Origin: an uncultured Odoribacter sp. | Lineage (GTDB): Bacteria > Bacteroidota > Bacteroidia > Bacteroidales > Marinifilaceae | Direction of reading: 5' to 3' | Length of the DNA stretch: 64,000 nucleotides | NCBI GenBank assembly: GCA_910578105.1 | Contig: CAJTPD010000009.1 | Span: 62,001-126,000, forward strand | In this document: piece by piece, positions 19,745 through 29,057 of the stretch | Numbering within the stretch: the first letter of the stretch is position 1 | How the letters are laid out: each line of letters opens with the position of its first letter | Notes under the pieces: model-generated | What the model was told of the DNA's origin: nothing | Database searches by the model: none | What the model saw: the letters and a program-made list of their open reading frames with translations, nothing else | Program-made: the position numbers and the translations under genes

Positions 19745-19769
19745 TAATCTTATTAAAAGATTTTAATAA
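19729..19769. promoter_or_regulatory. Palindromic operator, probably for the ROK repressor
   Basis: TTATTAAAA (19750-19758) and TTTTAATAA (19761-19769) form a perfect 9-bp inverted repeat separated by GA. A third half-like copy, TTTTTAATAAAA (19729-19740), lies between the -33 and -7 boxes of the nan promoter. Such AT-rich palindromes are the usual type bound by NagC/Mlc-like ROK repressors. A ROK repressor gene lies 2.6 kb away. That it binds here is inference. Confidence 0.5.
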
Positions 19770-19893
19770 AATCCACTCCGACGCCTATCACATTTTCGTT
19801 TCCCGGTTTGTATATTCAAAACTTTCCGTATATCTTGTCACACCGTTTTCGGAAAACCGACACAATACACATTTATCTCACACAGATTATACT

Positions 19894-22194
19894 ATGATTT
19901 GCAAACCATATTTTCTTTTACTGGCTTTTATATTTGTTTTTCTTTCTGTTGCGGCACAACAAGCCAAACAACCGGTAGACTACGTGAATCCGCTAATGGG
20001 AACCGATTCCAAGGTTTCACTCTCAAACGGTAACACTTATCCCGCCATCGCCTTGCCGTGGGGCATGAATTTCTGGATGCCGCAAACCGGAAAAATGGGC
20101 GACGGATGGGCTTATACGTACAACTCTGACAAAATACGGGGCTTTAAGCAAACCCACCAACCCAGTCCGTGGATTAATGACTATGGACAGTTTTCCATCA
20201 TGCCCATGACCGGCAACCTGAAAATAGACCAAAACCAACGCGCCTCGTGGTTCTCACACAAAGCCGAAAAGGCAATGCCCTATTATTACAGCGTCTACTT
20301 GTCGGAATACAACCTCACAACCGAAATCACTCCCACAGAACGATGCGCCTATTTCCGCTTCACCTTCCCCGAAACAGAAAAGGCATACATTGTTGTGGAT
20401 GCTTTTGACCAGGGCTCATATATTAAAATTATTCCCGAAGAGAATAAAATCATAGGCTATACAACCCGTAACAGTGGCGGTGTACCGGACAATTTCCGCA
20501 ACTATTTTGTCATTGTATTCGACAAACCTTTCACCTTCTATAAAGTATGGGAGGACTACCATACAATAGACTCATACCTTGAATGGCAAGCCAACCACGT
20601 TGGTGCTGCCATCGGATTCGCCACTCAAAAAGGCGAACAGGTACATGCCCGTGTAGCCTCTTCGTTTATCAGTCCCGGACAAGCCGAACTAAATTTACAG
20701 GAAATAGGCCGGAAAAGCTTCGACAACGTCAAAGAAACAAGCCGCAAGACATGGAATGATATACTGGGACGCATCCGGATAGAAGACGACAATACTGACC
20801 ACCTGCGTACATTCTATTCCTGCATGTATCGGTCGGTACTCTTTCCGCGCATGCTCCACGAAATAAACGCCCGGGGGCAAATCGTACACTACAGCCCCTA
20901 CAATGGCCAGGTGCTGCCGGGCTATATGTTCACCGATACCGGTTTCTGGGACACTTTCCGTTGTCTCTTCCCTTTCATAAATCTGGTATACCCCTCCATG
21001 GGCGAAAAGATGCAGGAAGGGTTGCTGAACGCTTACCTCGAAAGCGGTTTTTTCCCCGAATGGGCCAGTCCAGGCCACCGCAACTGCATGGTGGGCAACA
21101 ACTCCTCCTCTGCCGTCGCCGACGCTTTCATGAAAAACATTACCAAAGCTGACGCACAAAAAATGTATGAAGGCTTATTGCATGGTGCCAACAATGTACA
21201 CCCGCACATACCCAGTACGGGACGCTACGGACATGAATACTATAACCAACTGGGATATATCCCCTATGATGTGAAAGTCAACGAAAATGTAGCCCGAACA
21301 CTGGAGTATGCCTACAACGACTGGTGTATCTACCGCATGGGACAGAAACTGGGCCGTCCCGCCGACGAGCTGGAACTCTATAAAAAGAGAAGCCGGAATT
21401 ACCGCAACGTATTCGACCCCGACACCAAACTGATGCGCGGACGAAATACCAACGGCAAATTCCAGACGCCTTTCAATCCTTTTAAATGGGGCGATGCCTT
21501 CACCGAAGGAAACAGTTGGCACTACACTTGGTCCGTATTCCACGACGTACAAGGTCTGATAGACCTGATGGGAGGCAAGCAAACCTTTATCAGGATGCTT
21601 GATTCCGTATTTTCCCTGCCTCCCGTATTCGACGACAGTTATTACGGCAACGTCATTCACGAAATTCGGGAAATGGAAATCGCCAATATGGGCAATTATG
21701 CACATGGTAATCAACCCATCCAGCATATGATTTACCTTTACAACTATGCCGGAGAACCCTGGAAAGCACAATACTGGCTGCGCGAAACCATGAACCGCCT
21801 CTACCTGCCCACTCCCGACGGATACTGCGGCGACGAAGACAACGGCCAGACTTCAGCATGGTACGTATTCACCGCCCTTGGTTTTTATCCGGTATGCCCC
21901 GGCAGCAATCAGTACGTGTTGGGAACCCCTTATTTCAAGAAAATAACATTACAACTGGAAAATGGCAGGAAATTAGAAATTTCTGCTCCCAAGAACAGCG
22001 ACAAAAACCGGTACATCCGCTCACTGAGCTATAACGGGAAAAACTATACCAAGAATTACTTTGACCATTTTGAACTACTGAAAGGTGCTAAACTGATTTA
22101 TGATATGGATAGCCGTCCAAACAAAACACGGGGAGTGAAAACAAATGATTTTCCGTATTCTCTTTCTGATAAAATGCAAGAACAACAGAAGTAA
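19894..22194 (+). CDS. GH92 alpha-mannosidase, secreted
   Basis: A 766-residue glycoside hydrolase of family 92, calcium-dependent exo-alpha-mannosidases acting on N-glycans. A signal peptide (residues 1-23, ...FLSVAAQQ) is followed by the family's opening VDYVNPLMGT, GNTYPAIALPWG and FKQTHQPSPWINDYG. The TGFWDTFRCLFPF, EWASPGHRNCMVGNNSSSAVADAF and GYCGDEDNGQTSAWYVFTALGFYPVCPGSNQYVLG blocks follow, so it is complete. ATG 19894 is chosen because it opens the signal peptide; the frame runs 69 codons further upstream through the operator. Codon choice is richer in CGC/GCC than in its neighbours, hinting at transfer. It is divergent from nanA, suggesting joint control of host glycan use. Confidence 0.92.
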   Translation: MICKPYFLLLAFIFVFLSVAAQQAKQPVDYVNPLMGTDSKVSLSNGNTYPAIALPWGMNFWMPQTGKMGDGWAYTYNSDKIRGFKQTHQPSPWINDYGQFSIMPMTGNLKIDQNQRASWFSHKAEKAMPYYYSVYLSEYNLTTEITPTERCAYFRFTFPETEKAYIVVDAFDQGSYIKIIPEENKIIGYTTRNSGGVPDNFRNYFVIVFDKPFTFYKVWEDYHTIDSYLEWQANHVGAAIGFATQKGEQVHARVASSFISPGQAELNLQEIGRKSFDNVKETSRKTWNDILGRIRIEDDNTDHLRTFYSCMYRSVLFPRMLHEINARGQIVHYSPYNGQVLPGYMFTDTGFWDTFRCLFPFINLVYPSMGEKMQEGLLNAYLESGFFPEWASPGHRNCMVGNNSSSAVADAFMKNITKADAQKMYEGLLHGANNVHPHIPSTGRYGHEYYNQLGYIPYDVKVNENVARTLEYAYNDWCIYRMGQKLGRPADELELYKKRSRNYRNVFDPDTKLMRGRNTNGKFQTPFNPFKWGDAFTEGNSWHYTWSVFHDVQGLIDLMGGKQTFIRMLDSVFSLPPVFDDSYYGNVIHEIREMEIANMGNYAHGNQPIQHMIYLYNYAGEPWKAQYWLRETMNRLYLPTPDGYCGDEDNGQTSAWYVFTALGFYPVCPGSNQYVLGTPYFKKITLQLENGRKLEISAPKNSDKNRYIRSLSYNGKNYTKNYFDHFELLKGAKLIYDMDSRPNKTRGVKTNDFPYSLSDKMQEQQK

Positions 22195-22314
22195 ACCATG
22201 TAAACAAACATCCGTCAACAGGTTTTTGCTAACGAACAAGAAAGCAGAAACCTGTTTTATACCTCCGTTTGCCAACAACTACCCTGTCCTGCATCCGCCC
22301 CTTTTCGGAGAGCA

Positions 22315-23544
22315 TTAAATCACACCTAAAATTTTTCCCCGGACCAACATTGCCACTCCAAGCACACTGGCATTTTCTCCCAACAAAGACAATTTAAAAC
22401 GGGTATCTTTATTAACCAGACTCAGCGAATACTTATTTACAGCAGCTTTCAAAGGTAGCATCAAATAATCCCCCGCCAAAGAAAAACTCCCTCCGACTAC
22501 AACCAAATCAGGATTCAGCAAATTAATCAATACGCCGATACCCCGTCCAAGCTTATCTGCAATTTCAGCAATCAAAGAAATGGATAATACATCATCATGA
22601 TTAGCCGCCTTTATAATATCATGCAACAAAACCTCCCCGCCAGACCTCCATTTATCAGAAAGCAAAGACGTCTCTCCGCCCGCCAGATGCTCTACAAATA
22701 TCTTTTCCAGGACAATACCGGAAGCTTCAGTCTCCAGACATCCCTTCTTCCCGCAATGACACATAGCTTCATTATCAAACAAGGGAATATGCCCGAATTC
22801 ACCGGCAAAACCGGTCTTTCCATAATACAATTTACCGTCGAACATAGTCCCGACACCAATACCCCGTCCCAGATTCAAAAACAACACATTCTTTTCATCT
22901 TTTACAACTCCGAAGTTTTTCTCTGCAAACATCATACAACGGCTATCATTTTCGATATACACCGGAATACCCAAACGCACCCCTAAAACTTCTGTCAAAG
23001 GTGCCTCATTAAAATTGAAATAAGTATAACTATACCCTTCCTTCGGGTCAACCCTTCCGGTCAAACTAATACCTATTCCGGCAATTTTATCTTTCTTAAC
23101 CTCACATTCCTGTATAAAAAGTTCGGTTTCTAAACAAATTTTCTCTAATGACTCCGGAGTATTTTCAAGTTCATAAGCTATCCCTTCTTTCTTATATACC
23201 ACTTTTCCTTGAAAATCCATCAACACCATTTCCATCTGTTTGCGCTGAACATCCACTCCAACAACATACAAAGCATCAGAAGCAAGTCCGAAAATATTGG
23301 GACGACGTCCTCCTGCCGTTTCTATTTTTCCATTGTCTTCCAAATAACCTTCTTCCTTTAAATCTGCCAACAATTTAGTAACTGTCGGAATACTGACATT
23401 AAGTTCTTTTGCCAACTCCGCAATTGTTACACCACTGTTATCAGCTAAATGCATAAGAATACTTTTCTTCAAAAGAGCATTTTTATATTCAGTTCCCGAT
23501 TGTCTGCTACTGCCAAAGTCAAGAACTTTACCAAAATCAACCAT
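22315..23544 (-). CDS. ROK-family transcriptional repressor with N-terminal winged helix
   Basis: A 409-residue NagC/Mlc-like regulator. The N-terminal winged HTH (GVTIAELAKELNVSIPTVTKLLADLKEEGYLEDNG, about residues 40-75) precedes the ROK sugar-binding domain. That domain has the DVQ and LGRGIGVG phosphate motifs, the GEFGHIPL box and the zinc-site cysteines CHCGKKGCLE. It probably senses an amino sugar or its phosphate and represses the neighbouring nan and GH92 genes. ATG 23544 is preferred over GTG 23553. Its 5' flank is itself very AT-rich. Confidence 0.88.
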   Translation of the reverse strand: MVDFGKVLDFGSSRQSGTEYKNALLKKSILMHLADNSGVTIAELAKELNVSIPTVTKLLADLKEEGYLEDNGKIETAGGRRPNIFGLASDALYVVGVDVQRKQMEMVLMDFQGKVVYKKEGIAYELENTPESLEKICLETELFIQECEVKKDKIAGIGISLTGRVDPKEGYSYTYFNFNEAPLTEVLGVRLGIPVYIENDSRCMMFAEKNFGVVKDEKNVLFLNLGRGIGVGTMFDGKLYYGKTGFAGEFGHIPLFDNEAMCHCGKKGCLETEASGIVLEKIFVEHLAGGETSLLSDKWRSGGEVLLHDIIKAANHDDVLSISLIAEIADKLGRGIGVLINLLNPDLVVVGGSFSLAGDYLMLPLKAAVNKYSLSLVNKDTRFKLSLLGENASVLGVAMLVRGKILGVI

Positions 23545-23613
23545 TAGACCCACTTATTAATTACACAAATAATAATTATACAAAAATAAATATTTTAAAA
23601 AAGAAATCACCTT

Positions 23614-23808
23614 CTATTCCTCATTTTTAGAATTATTAAGATTATAAGAACCAACCTTTTTTATCTCTGATAGTCTTTCATTTTCATTCACATACCGGCA
23701 ACCGGCACTGTTCTTTACGAATATCCCCGGAAACACGCTCCACACAATCTCTAAAACAAATCCTTTCACCGCCAATAGCTGGAACTCCCTATCTTTTAAA
23801 AAATCCAT
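23614..23808 (-). CDS. Small unassigned open reading frame
   Basis: A possible 64-residue protein starting MDFLKDREFQLLAVK, with one moderately hydrophobic stretch (residues 13-30) and a charged, Asn-rich tail. I recognise no family. It sits alone in the 347-nt space between the ROK gene and folE, and its start overlaps the region needed for the folE promoter, so it may be fortuitous or a gene remnant. The rest of the space is AT-rich with nothing else visible. Confidence 0.25.
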   Translation of the reverse strand: MDFLKDREFQLLAVKGFVLEIVWSVFPGIFVKNSAGCRYVNENERLSEIKKVGSYNLNNSKNEE

Positions 23809-23812
23809 AACA

Positions 23813-23844
23813 TTTTCTATTTTGAATAGTTATTATTTACTTTG
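23813..23844 (+). promoter_or_regulatory. Possible folE promoter
   Basis: TTTT (23813-23816), 20 nt, TTACTTTG (23837-23844): one mismatch in each half of the Bacteroidetes consensus with exact spacing, about 47 nt before the folE ATG. Confidence 0.4.
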
Positions 23845-23891
23845 TGACGTTTTTACAACAAAAACGGCTGTTTGAACTAAATTAGAGCAAG

Positions 23892-24515
23892 ATGGATATA
23901 ACACAGCATCCGGAAAAAACATTCTACCGCAAAGATGAGCACTTTGACTGTGAACGCACTGAAAAATTAAGCTACCACTACAAAGAAATCATTAAATTAT
24001 TAGGAGAAGATACAGAAAGGGAAGGATTGTTACAAACGCCGTTGCGTGTAGCCAAAGCCATGCAATTCATGACACAGGGGTACGGACAAAATCCGGAAGA
24101 AATACTTCAATCCGCTCTGTTTAAAGAAGATTACCGACAAATGGTCATCGTCAAAGACATTGAAATATATTCCTTATGCGAACATCATATGCTTCCTTTT
24201 GTCGGCAGAGCCCACGTTGCATACATCCCTAACGGATATATTACCGGTCTCAGTAAAATTGCCCGTGTTGTAGATGCCTACGCCCGGCGTTTACAGGTAC
24301 AGGAACGCCTGACCCAGCAAATAAAGAATTGCATTCAGAATACTTTGCATCCCCTGGGTGTAGCCGTCGTCATTGAAGCCCGGCATTTATGCATGATGAT
24401 GCGGGGAGTACAAAAACAAAACTCCGTAACAACAACTTCTGATTTCAGCGGTGCTTTTGAAAAACTAGCCACACGGGAAGAATTTATCCGCCTGATCAGC
24501 ACGAAACTGAGATAA
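23892..24515 (+). CDS. folE: GTP cyclohydrolase I
   Basis: A 207-residue decameric zinc enzyme converting GTP to 7,8-dihydroneopterin triphosphate, the first step of folate synthesis. It has CEHHMLPFVGRAHVAYIP (zinc Cys and catalytic His), the GLSKIARVVDAYARRLQVQERLT signature and the second zinc Cys in RHLCMMMRGV. fabD follows 57 nt downstream on the same strand and the pair ends in a strong terminator. Confidence 0.95.
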   Translation: MDITQHPEKTFYRKDEHFDCERTEKLSYHYKEIIKLLGEDTEREGLLQTPLRVAKAMQFMTQGYGQNPEEILQSALFKEDYRQMVIVKDIEIYSLCEHHMLPFVGRAHVAYIPNGYITGLSKIARVVDAYARRLQVQERLTQQIKNCIQNTLHPLGVAVVIEARHLCMMMRGVQKQNSVTTTSDFSGAFEKLATREEFIRLISTKLR

Positions 24516-24572
24516 ACAGAACAATAACACTCAAAAGAAATAAAAACATTTACACATTAATTTAATACTGTT

Positions 24573-25448
24573 ATGAAAAAAGCATTTGTATTTCCCGGTC
24601 AGGGAGCACAATTTGTAGGAATGGGGAAAGAATTATATGAGACTTCGCCCAAAGCCAAAGAACTATTTGAAAAAGCAAATGATATCCTGGGTTTCCGCAT
24701 CACCGACCTGATGTTTTCCGGAACCGACGAAGACCTGAAACAAACCAAAGTAACTCAACCGGCTATTTTTCTGCACTCCGTAATCTTAGCAGATAGTCTG
24801 ACAGAAACTCCCGACATGGTTGCAGGTCATTCTTTAGGAGAGTTCTCTGCTCTGGTAGCAGCCAAAGCTCTCTCTTTCGAGGACGGTTTACGCCTGGTAC
24901 ACGCCAGAGCTCTTGCCATGCAAAAAGCATGCGAAGCCAATCCTTCAACGATGGCTGCTGTAATCGGAATGCCGGACGAAACAGTCGAAAAAATCTGTAA
25001 TGAAATAAACGAAGTTGTTGTTCCTGCCAATTACAATTGTACAGGTCAAATTGTTATCTCCGGCAGCAACAAGGGTATAGAAATTGCCTGCCAGAAACTT
25101 TCAGAAGCAGGGGCCAAAAGAGTATTACCATTAAAAGTTGGCGGTGCCTTCCACTCCCCGTTAATGGAACCTGCTCGTCAGGAATTAGAAACTGCCATTA
25201 AAAACACACATTTCACAACTCCGGTATGCCCGGTTTACCAGAATGTAGACGCCCGGCCTTACACAGACCCGGCAAAAATACAGACAAACCTGATTGCACA
25301 ATTAACGGCTTCTGTAAGATGGACACAAATCATGAAAAATATGATTGCCGACGGAGCTTCTTCTTTCCTGGAAATCGGACCGGGCAAAGTATTGCAGGGA
25401 CTTTTGAAAAAAGCCAGTACAGAAATAGAAACTAACGGCATTCAGTAA
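24573..25448 (+). CDS. fabD: Malonyl-CoA:ACP transacylase
   Basis: A 291-residue alpha/beta-hydrolase-like acyltransferase that loads malonyl groups onto acyl carrier protein for fatty-acid synthesis. It has FPGQGAQFVGMG at the N-terminus, the nucleophile motif AGHSLGEFSAL, the GRAL/HARAL arginine region and the catalytic His in GGAFHSPLM. Length is standard. It is not beside other fab genes here; the upstream neighbour is folE. Confidence 0.95.
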   Translation: MKKAFVFPGQGAQFVGMGKELYETSPKAKELFEKANDILGFRITDLMFSGTDEDLKQTKVTQPAIFLHSVILADSLTETPDMVAGHSLGEFSALVAAKALSFEDGLRLVHARALAMQKACEANPSTMAAVIGMPDETVEKICNEINEVVVPANYNCTGQIVISGSNKGIEIACQKLSEAGAKRVLPLKVGGAFHSPLMEPARQELETAIKNTHFTTPVCPVYQNVDARPYTDPAKIQTNLIAQLTASVRWTQIMKNMIADGASSFLEIGPGKVLQGLLKKASTEIETNGIQ

Positions 25449-25565
25449 AACACATAAAAATTCAGAAAGTTTTTCTAAACAAGCGGATGAATTTTCAAAT
25501 TTGCCGGAAAATTTTTCCAGCACTCTGAAAATCAACACCACTTATCATGCCGGAAAACAAACAGG

Positions 25566-25610
25566 AGCCAATAAGTCAAGAGGTGACTTATTGGCTTTCA
25601 TTCTTTTTTT
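25566..25610 (+). terminator. Rho-independent terminator after fabD
   Basis: A perfect 13-bp stem (AGCCAATAAGTCA 25566-25578, TGACTTATTGGCT 25584-25596) with a 5-nt loop, followed by TTCATTCTTTTTTT. It closes the folE-fabD transcript. The rest of the 25449-25701 gap holds an AT-rich leader for the next gene. Confidence 0.85.
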
Positions 25611-25701
25611 CATGCCCTCACCAATCAACAATTTTTACGAAAGAAACCGTTAATCTCCGATTAATTTTATACCTTTAGCCCTGTTTGTTATTAAGTAAAT
25701 T

Positions 25702-27786
25702 ATGCGGAGTGAAACTACACCTGACAGAAAACTAAAACGCCGCCTGAATATCTTGTTCAGAATAGGCATCATGTTTACCATTTCCGTAATTATTGTATAT
25801 CTGCTTCCAAAAGTAGGCCATTTTCAGTATGAATATCAAAAAGGGATACCCTGGCGGTATGAAACCCTGATAGCCCCTTTTGATTTCCCTATTTACAAAA
25901 CGGACGACGAACTACAAGAAGAACGTGAAAAAATCACGGAAGAACAAATACCCATTTTTAACCTGAACAGCCACACAGCCCATACCCAAACAGAAAAATT
26001 CAAGGCCGCACTTCATCCCTTTAATACAGAATCCGCCCAGGCAGCTTTATCACAAATTGTCAAACGGCTGACAACCATATATCAGGCAGGAATATTACAA
26101 CTGCCCGAGGAGTTAGATGCCCGGAAAATCCGGAACATCAAAATCGTTGAAAACAAAATCGCTCAGACAGTAAGATTCAGTCAGGTATATACCTTGAAAA
26201 AAGCTTATGCAGCCCTTAGTGAAGAAATAAATGAATCCGGCCTCCCAAAATCTGTACGCGAAAAAATACTTAGCCTGAATCTGAGCAATTACCTCCTGCC
26301 TAATCTGGAATTTGACCTTGCCAAAACCTCCCAAAACCATTTGAACCACCTGAAAAACATCAGCCTCACTCAAGGTATGGTTCAACAAGGCGACATTATT
26401 ATCAGCCAGCGGGAACTGGTTACTGCAGAAAAAATAAAACTGCTGAATTCTCTAAAAAAGGAATACCGGTACAATCTGGGCTCCACCGAAACCTATATGC
26501 GCACAATCGGAGGACAATTTCTGCTTGTTCTTACCGCTTTGATGATATTTACAATCTTTTTCTATTATTCTAAAAAAAGAATTTTCTACAACAACCGGGA
26601 ATTTATATTCCTTTACGGTTTATTTCTGGCTACTATCGCTCTGGGCAGCCTGGGCTACCAGCAAAATATCAATTTATACGCTATACCGGTTCTTTTCTTC
26701 GTCATAATTGTCAATATTCTCATTGGGAGCCGTTCCGCCCTGTATCTGCTGCTCAGCACCACATTGCTGATTTCTTACTATGCTCCGAACAGTTACATGT
26801 TTGCATTTATGCAAATAGCAGGAGGTATTGTTTCCGTATTCAGTCTCAGCCAGTTGCAACGCAGAGGCCAACTGATGTTGTCCATTTTTCTGGTATTCAT
26901 CACCTACTCTTTGGTCTATATTGCCTTTATCCTCACCCAGGAAGGAGAAATCAGAGCGACACACCTGTTGGTTTTCCTCTGGCTATTCATCAATTGTCTG
27001 CTATTAACCTTAACTTATCCGGTTATCTATATTTTTGAAAGGATTTTCGGATACACTTCAGAAATCACCCTGATTGAATTATCAAATCCTAACCACCCCG
27101 CATTAAGAAACTTAACACAAAAAGCCCCCGGAACCTTTCAACACTCCCTGATGGTAGCCAACCTCGCAGAAGAGGCCATTTACCGAATCGGAGGTAATCC
27201 TCTGCTCATCAGAACCGGAGCTCTTTATCATGACATCGGCAAAACTTACGCCCCTATCTTTTTTATAGAAAATCAAACCGGCGGTTTCAATCCTCACAGC
27301 CAATGTGAGTTTGATGAAAGTGCACAACACATCATAAATCACGTCACCAAAGGAATAGAGTTAGCCAAAAAATACAACCTGCCGGAAAGTATCACAAACT
27401 TTATCCGCACTCATCATGGAAAAAGTAAAGTAAAATATTTTTATAACTCATTCAAAAATAAATATCCGGAACGGGAAATCGACGAATCACTTTTTACTTA
27501 TAGCGGACCAGACCCCGTATCCCGGGAATGCACTGTACTCATGATGGCAGATGCTGTCGAAGCAGCTTCCCGGACATTAGTCGAAAAAACAGAAGAAAAT
27601 ATTACCAAACTGGTTAATGACATTATTGACGGACAACTCAATGACGGCCGCTTTGCCAATGCGGATATTACCTTCAAGGACATTGCAACTACCAAATCGG
27701 TATTTATTGAAATGCTAACAAACATATACCATTCAAGAATTGCATACCCAAAACTGAAAAACGACGCAGAAGACAAACAACATTAA
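25702..27786 (+). CDS. 7TM-HD membrane phosphodiesterase (PgpH-like, probable c-di-AMP hydrolase)
   Basis: A 694-residue inner-membrane protein. One N-terminal TM (about residues 20-40) precedes an extracytoplasmic 7TMR-HDED domain (about 60-260). A block of seven hydrophobic helices (about 265-445) and a cytoplasmic HD domain follow. The HD domain shows FQHSLMVANLAEEA, LYHDIGKT, a HHGKSK-type His pair and MMADAVEAASR. This is the PgpH architecture, whose members hydrolyse cyclic di-AMP. Substrate here is inferred from family. A LacI-type regulator begins 11 nt after its stop, so they are probably co-transcribed. Confidence 0.85.
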   Translation: MRSETTPDRKLKRRLNILFRIGIMFTISVIIVYLLPKVGHFQYEYQKGIPWRYETLIAPFDFPIYKTDDELQEEREKITEEQIPIFNLNSHTAHTQTEKFKAALHPFNTESAQAALSQIVKRLTTIYQAGILQLPEELDARKIRNIKIVENKIAQTVRFSQVYTLKKAYAALSEEINESGLPKSVREKILSLNLSNYLLPNLEFDLAKTSQNHLNHLKNISLTQGMVQQGDIIISQRELVTAEKIKLLNSLKKEYRYNLGSTETYMRTIGGQFLLVLTALMIFTIFFYYSKKRIFYNNREFIFLYGLFLATIALGSLGYQQNINLYAIPVLFFVIIVNILIGSRSALYLLLSTTLLISYYAPNSYMFAFMQIAGGIVSVFSLSQLQRRGQLMLSIFLVFITYSLVYIAFILTQEGEIRATHLLVFLWLFINCLLLTLTYPVIYIFERIFGYTSEITLIELSNPNHPALRNLTQKAPGTFQHSLMVANLAEEAIYRIGGNPLLIRTGALYHDIGKTYAPIFFIENQTGGFNPHSQCEFDESAQHIINHVTKGIELAKKYNLPESITNFIRTHHGKSKVKYFYNSFKNKYPEREIDESLFTYSGPDPVSRECTVLMMADAVEAASRTLVEKTEENITKLVNDIIDGQLNDGRFANADITFKDIATTKSVFIEMLTNIYHSRIAYPKLKNDAEDKQH

Positions 27787-27797
27787 AATTTTGGATT

Positions 27798-28826
27798 ATG
27801 ACACAGAAAGCTATCACAATCAAGGATTTAGCAGAAAAATTAAACATCTCTGTTTCCACAGTGTCACGTGCACTAAAAGATAATCCCGAAATTAGTCAGC
27901 AAACGCGGAAAACAGTTCAGACATTAGCAAAAGAACTTGGCTACAAACCCAATCCGATTGCAGTAGCATTGAAAACTCATAAAAGTAACACAATTGGCGT
28001 TGTCGTACCCCAAATTGTAAGCACCTTTTTTGCCACAGTGGTAAAAAAAATTGAAGAAATAGCAGACCACTACGGTTATAATGTTCTGGTCGCTTCTTCC
28101 AACGAAAGTTTTGAAAAAGAGAAAAAAAACATAGATATATTTCTGGCTAACCGGTGTGATGGCATCATCCTGTCAATCTCAAAAGCTACCACCTCTTACG
28201 AACACATCCAGCAAATCCTGAATATGGAAATACCTTTAGTTCTTTTCGACCGGACAGCAAAAGAACTCGAAGTATCTAAAGTCGTTGCCGACGACGCCGA
28301 TGCTGCTTTCAAAATTGTCCAGCATCTGATTCACGGCGGAGCCAAAAAAATTGCCTTACTGACAGGACCCGAACAATTATCCATAGGAAAAAACCGGATG
28401 AAAGGTTACCTGAAAGCCATGACTCTGAATAAATTGGAAATCAATACAGATTATATCGTCAGATGTGAAGACTTTTCAGTAAAAGCAGCCAAAGAAGCCA
28501 CCCGCCGCTTATTAAATATGAAAAACATTCCGGATGCCATCTTCGGTATCAATGACGATATGGCAATCGGAGCCATTGACGCTATCAAAGAAAAAGGATT
28601 AAAAATACCCAACGACATTGCAGTGTTCGGCTTTTCAAACAGTAAACGTTCCCGGTATATGAGTCCTTCCGTAAGTACAATCAATCAATTCCCGGAAAAA
28701 ATCGGTGAAACTGCAGCAGAACTTCTTTTCCGCCAAATACTGGATCCCAAACACTCACAAATCCGGGAAGAAGTTATCAACTGCGAACTAATTGTAAGAG
28801 AGTCTTCAGACCGCTCTTACCTATAA
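27798..28826 (+). CDS. LacI-family transcriptional regulator
   Basis: A 342-residue regulator with an N-terminal LacI HTH and hinge (ITIKDLAEKLNISVSTVSRALKDNPEIS, GYKPNPIA). A periplasmic-binding-protein-like effector domain follows (TIGVVVPQIVSTFFA ... DGIILSIS ... MGINDDMAIGAIDAIKE-like ... VFGFSNS). It probably responds to a sugar, but there are no carbohydrate genes next to it. Only 11 nt separate it from the 7TM-HD gene and a terminator closes the unit at 28844-28888. Confidence 0.88.
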   Translation: MTQKAITIKDLAEKLNISVSTVSRALKDNPEISQQTRKTVQTLAKELGYKPNPIAVALKTHKSNTIGVVVPQIVSTFFATVVKKIEEIADHYGYNVLVASSNESFEKEKKNIDIFLANRCDGIILSISKATTSYEHIQQILNMEIPLVLFDRTAKELEVSKVVADDADAAFKIVQHLIHGGAKKIALLTGPEQLSIGKNRMKGYLKAMTLNKLEINTDYIVRCEDFSVKAAKEATRRLLNMKNIPDAIFGINDDMAIGAIDAIKEKGLKIPNDIAVFGFSNSKRSRYMSPSVSTINQFPEKIGETAAELLFRQILDPKHSQIREEVINCELIVRESSDRSYL

Positions 28827-28843
28827 ATAAATACTCTTATCCG

Positions 28844-28900
28844 TGCGTTTATGGATGAATTCACAAAAACTGAATCCACCCAAACGCACATTTTTCCTTC
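28844..28900 (+). terminator. Terminator after the lacI-type gene
   Basis: Stem TGCGTTT (28844-28850)/AAACGCA (28882-28888) continues inward as TGGAT/ATCCA. It is followed by TTTTTCCTTC and a further T-rich tract. The remaining part of this 231-nt gap is AT-rich and leads into gldA. Confidence 0.65.
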
Positions 28901-29003
28901 TATTTTAATATTTCCCTTTTTATTTTTTTTAATTCCCCTCAAATTCTCTTACTCATGCGGTTAAAGATTGTTAAACCCACATACATTACACCGTTCCTGA
29001 CTA

Positions 29004-29011
29004 TATTTGTT
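29004..29011 (+). promoter_or_regulatory. Possible -7 box for gldAFG
   Basis: TATATTTG fits TAnnTTTG and lies 47 nt before the gldA ATG. No clear TTTG is seen at the expected -33 distance, so this is tentative. Confidence 0.35.
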
Positions 29012-29057
29012 ACACAATAAGATTCTGCGTCACAATTAAGTTTCTAAAAACAACAAT

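Noticed and set aside
19669..22314. Polysaccharide utilisation locus
   Set aside because: GH92 and a regulator are present but no SusC/SusD-like genes are in the window.
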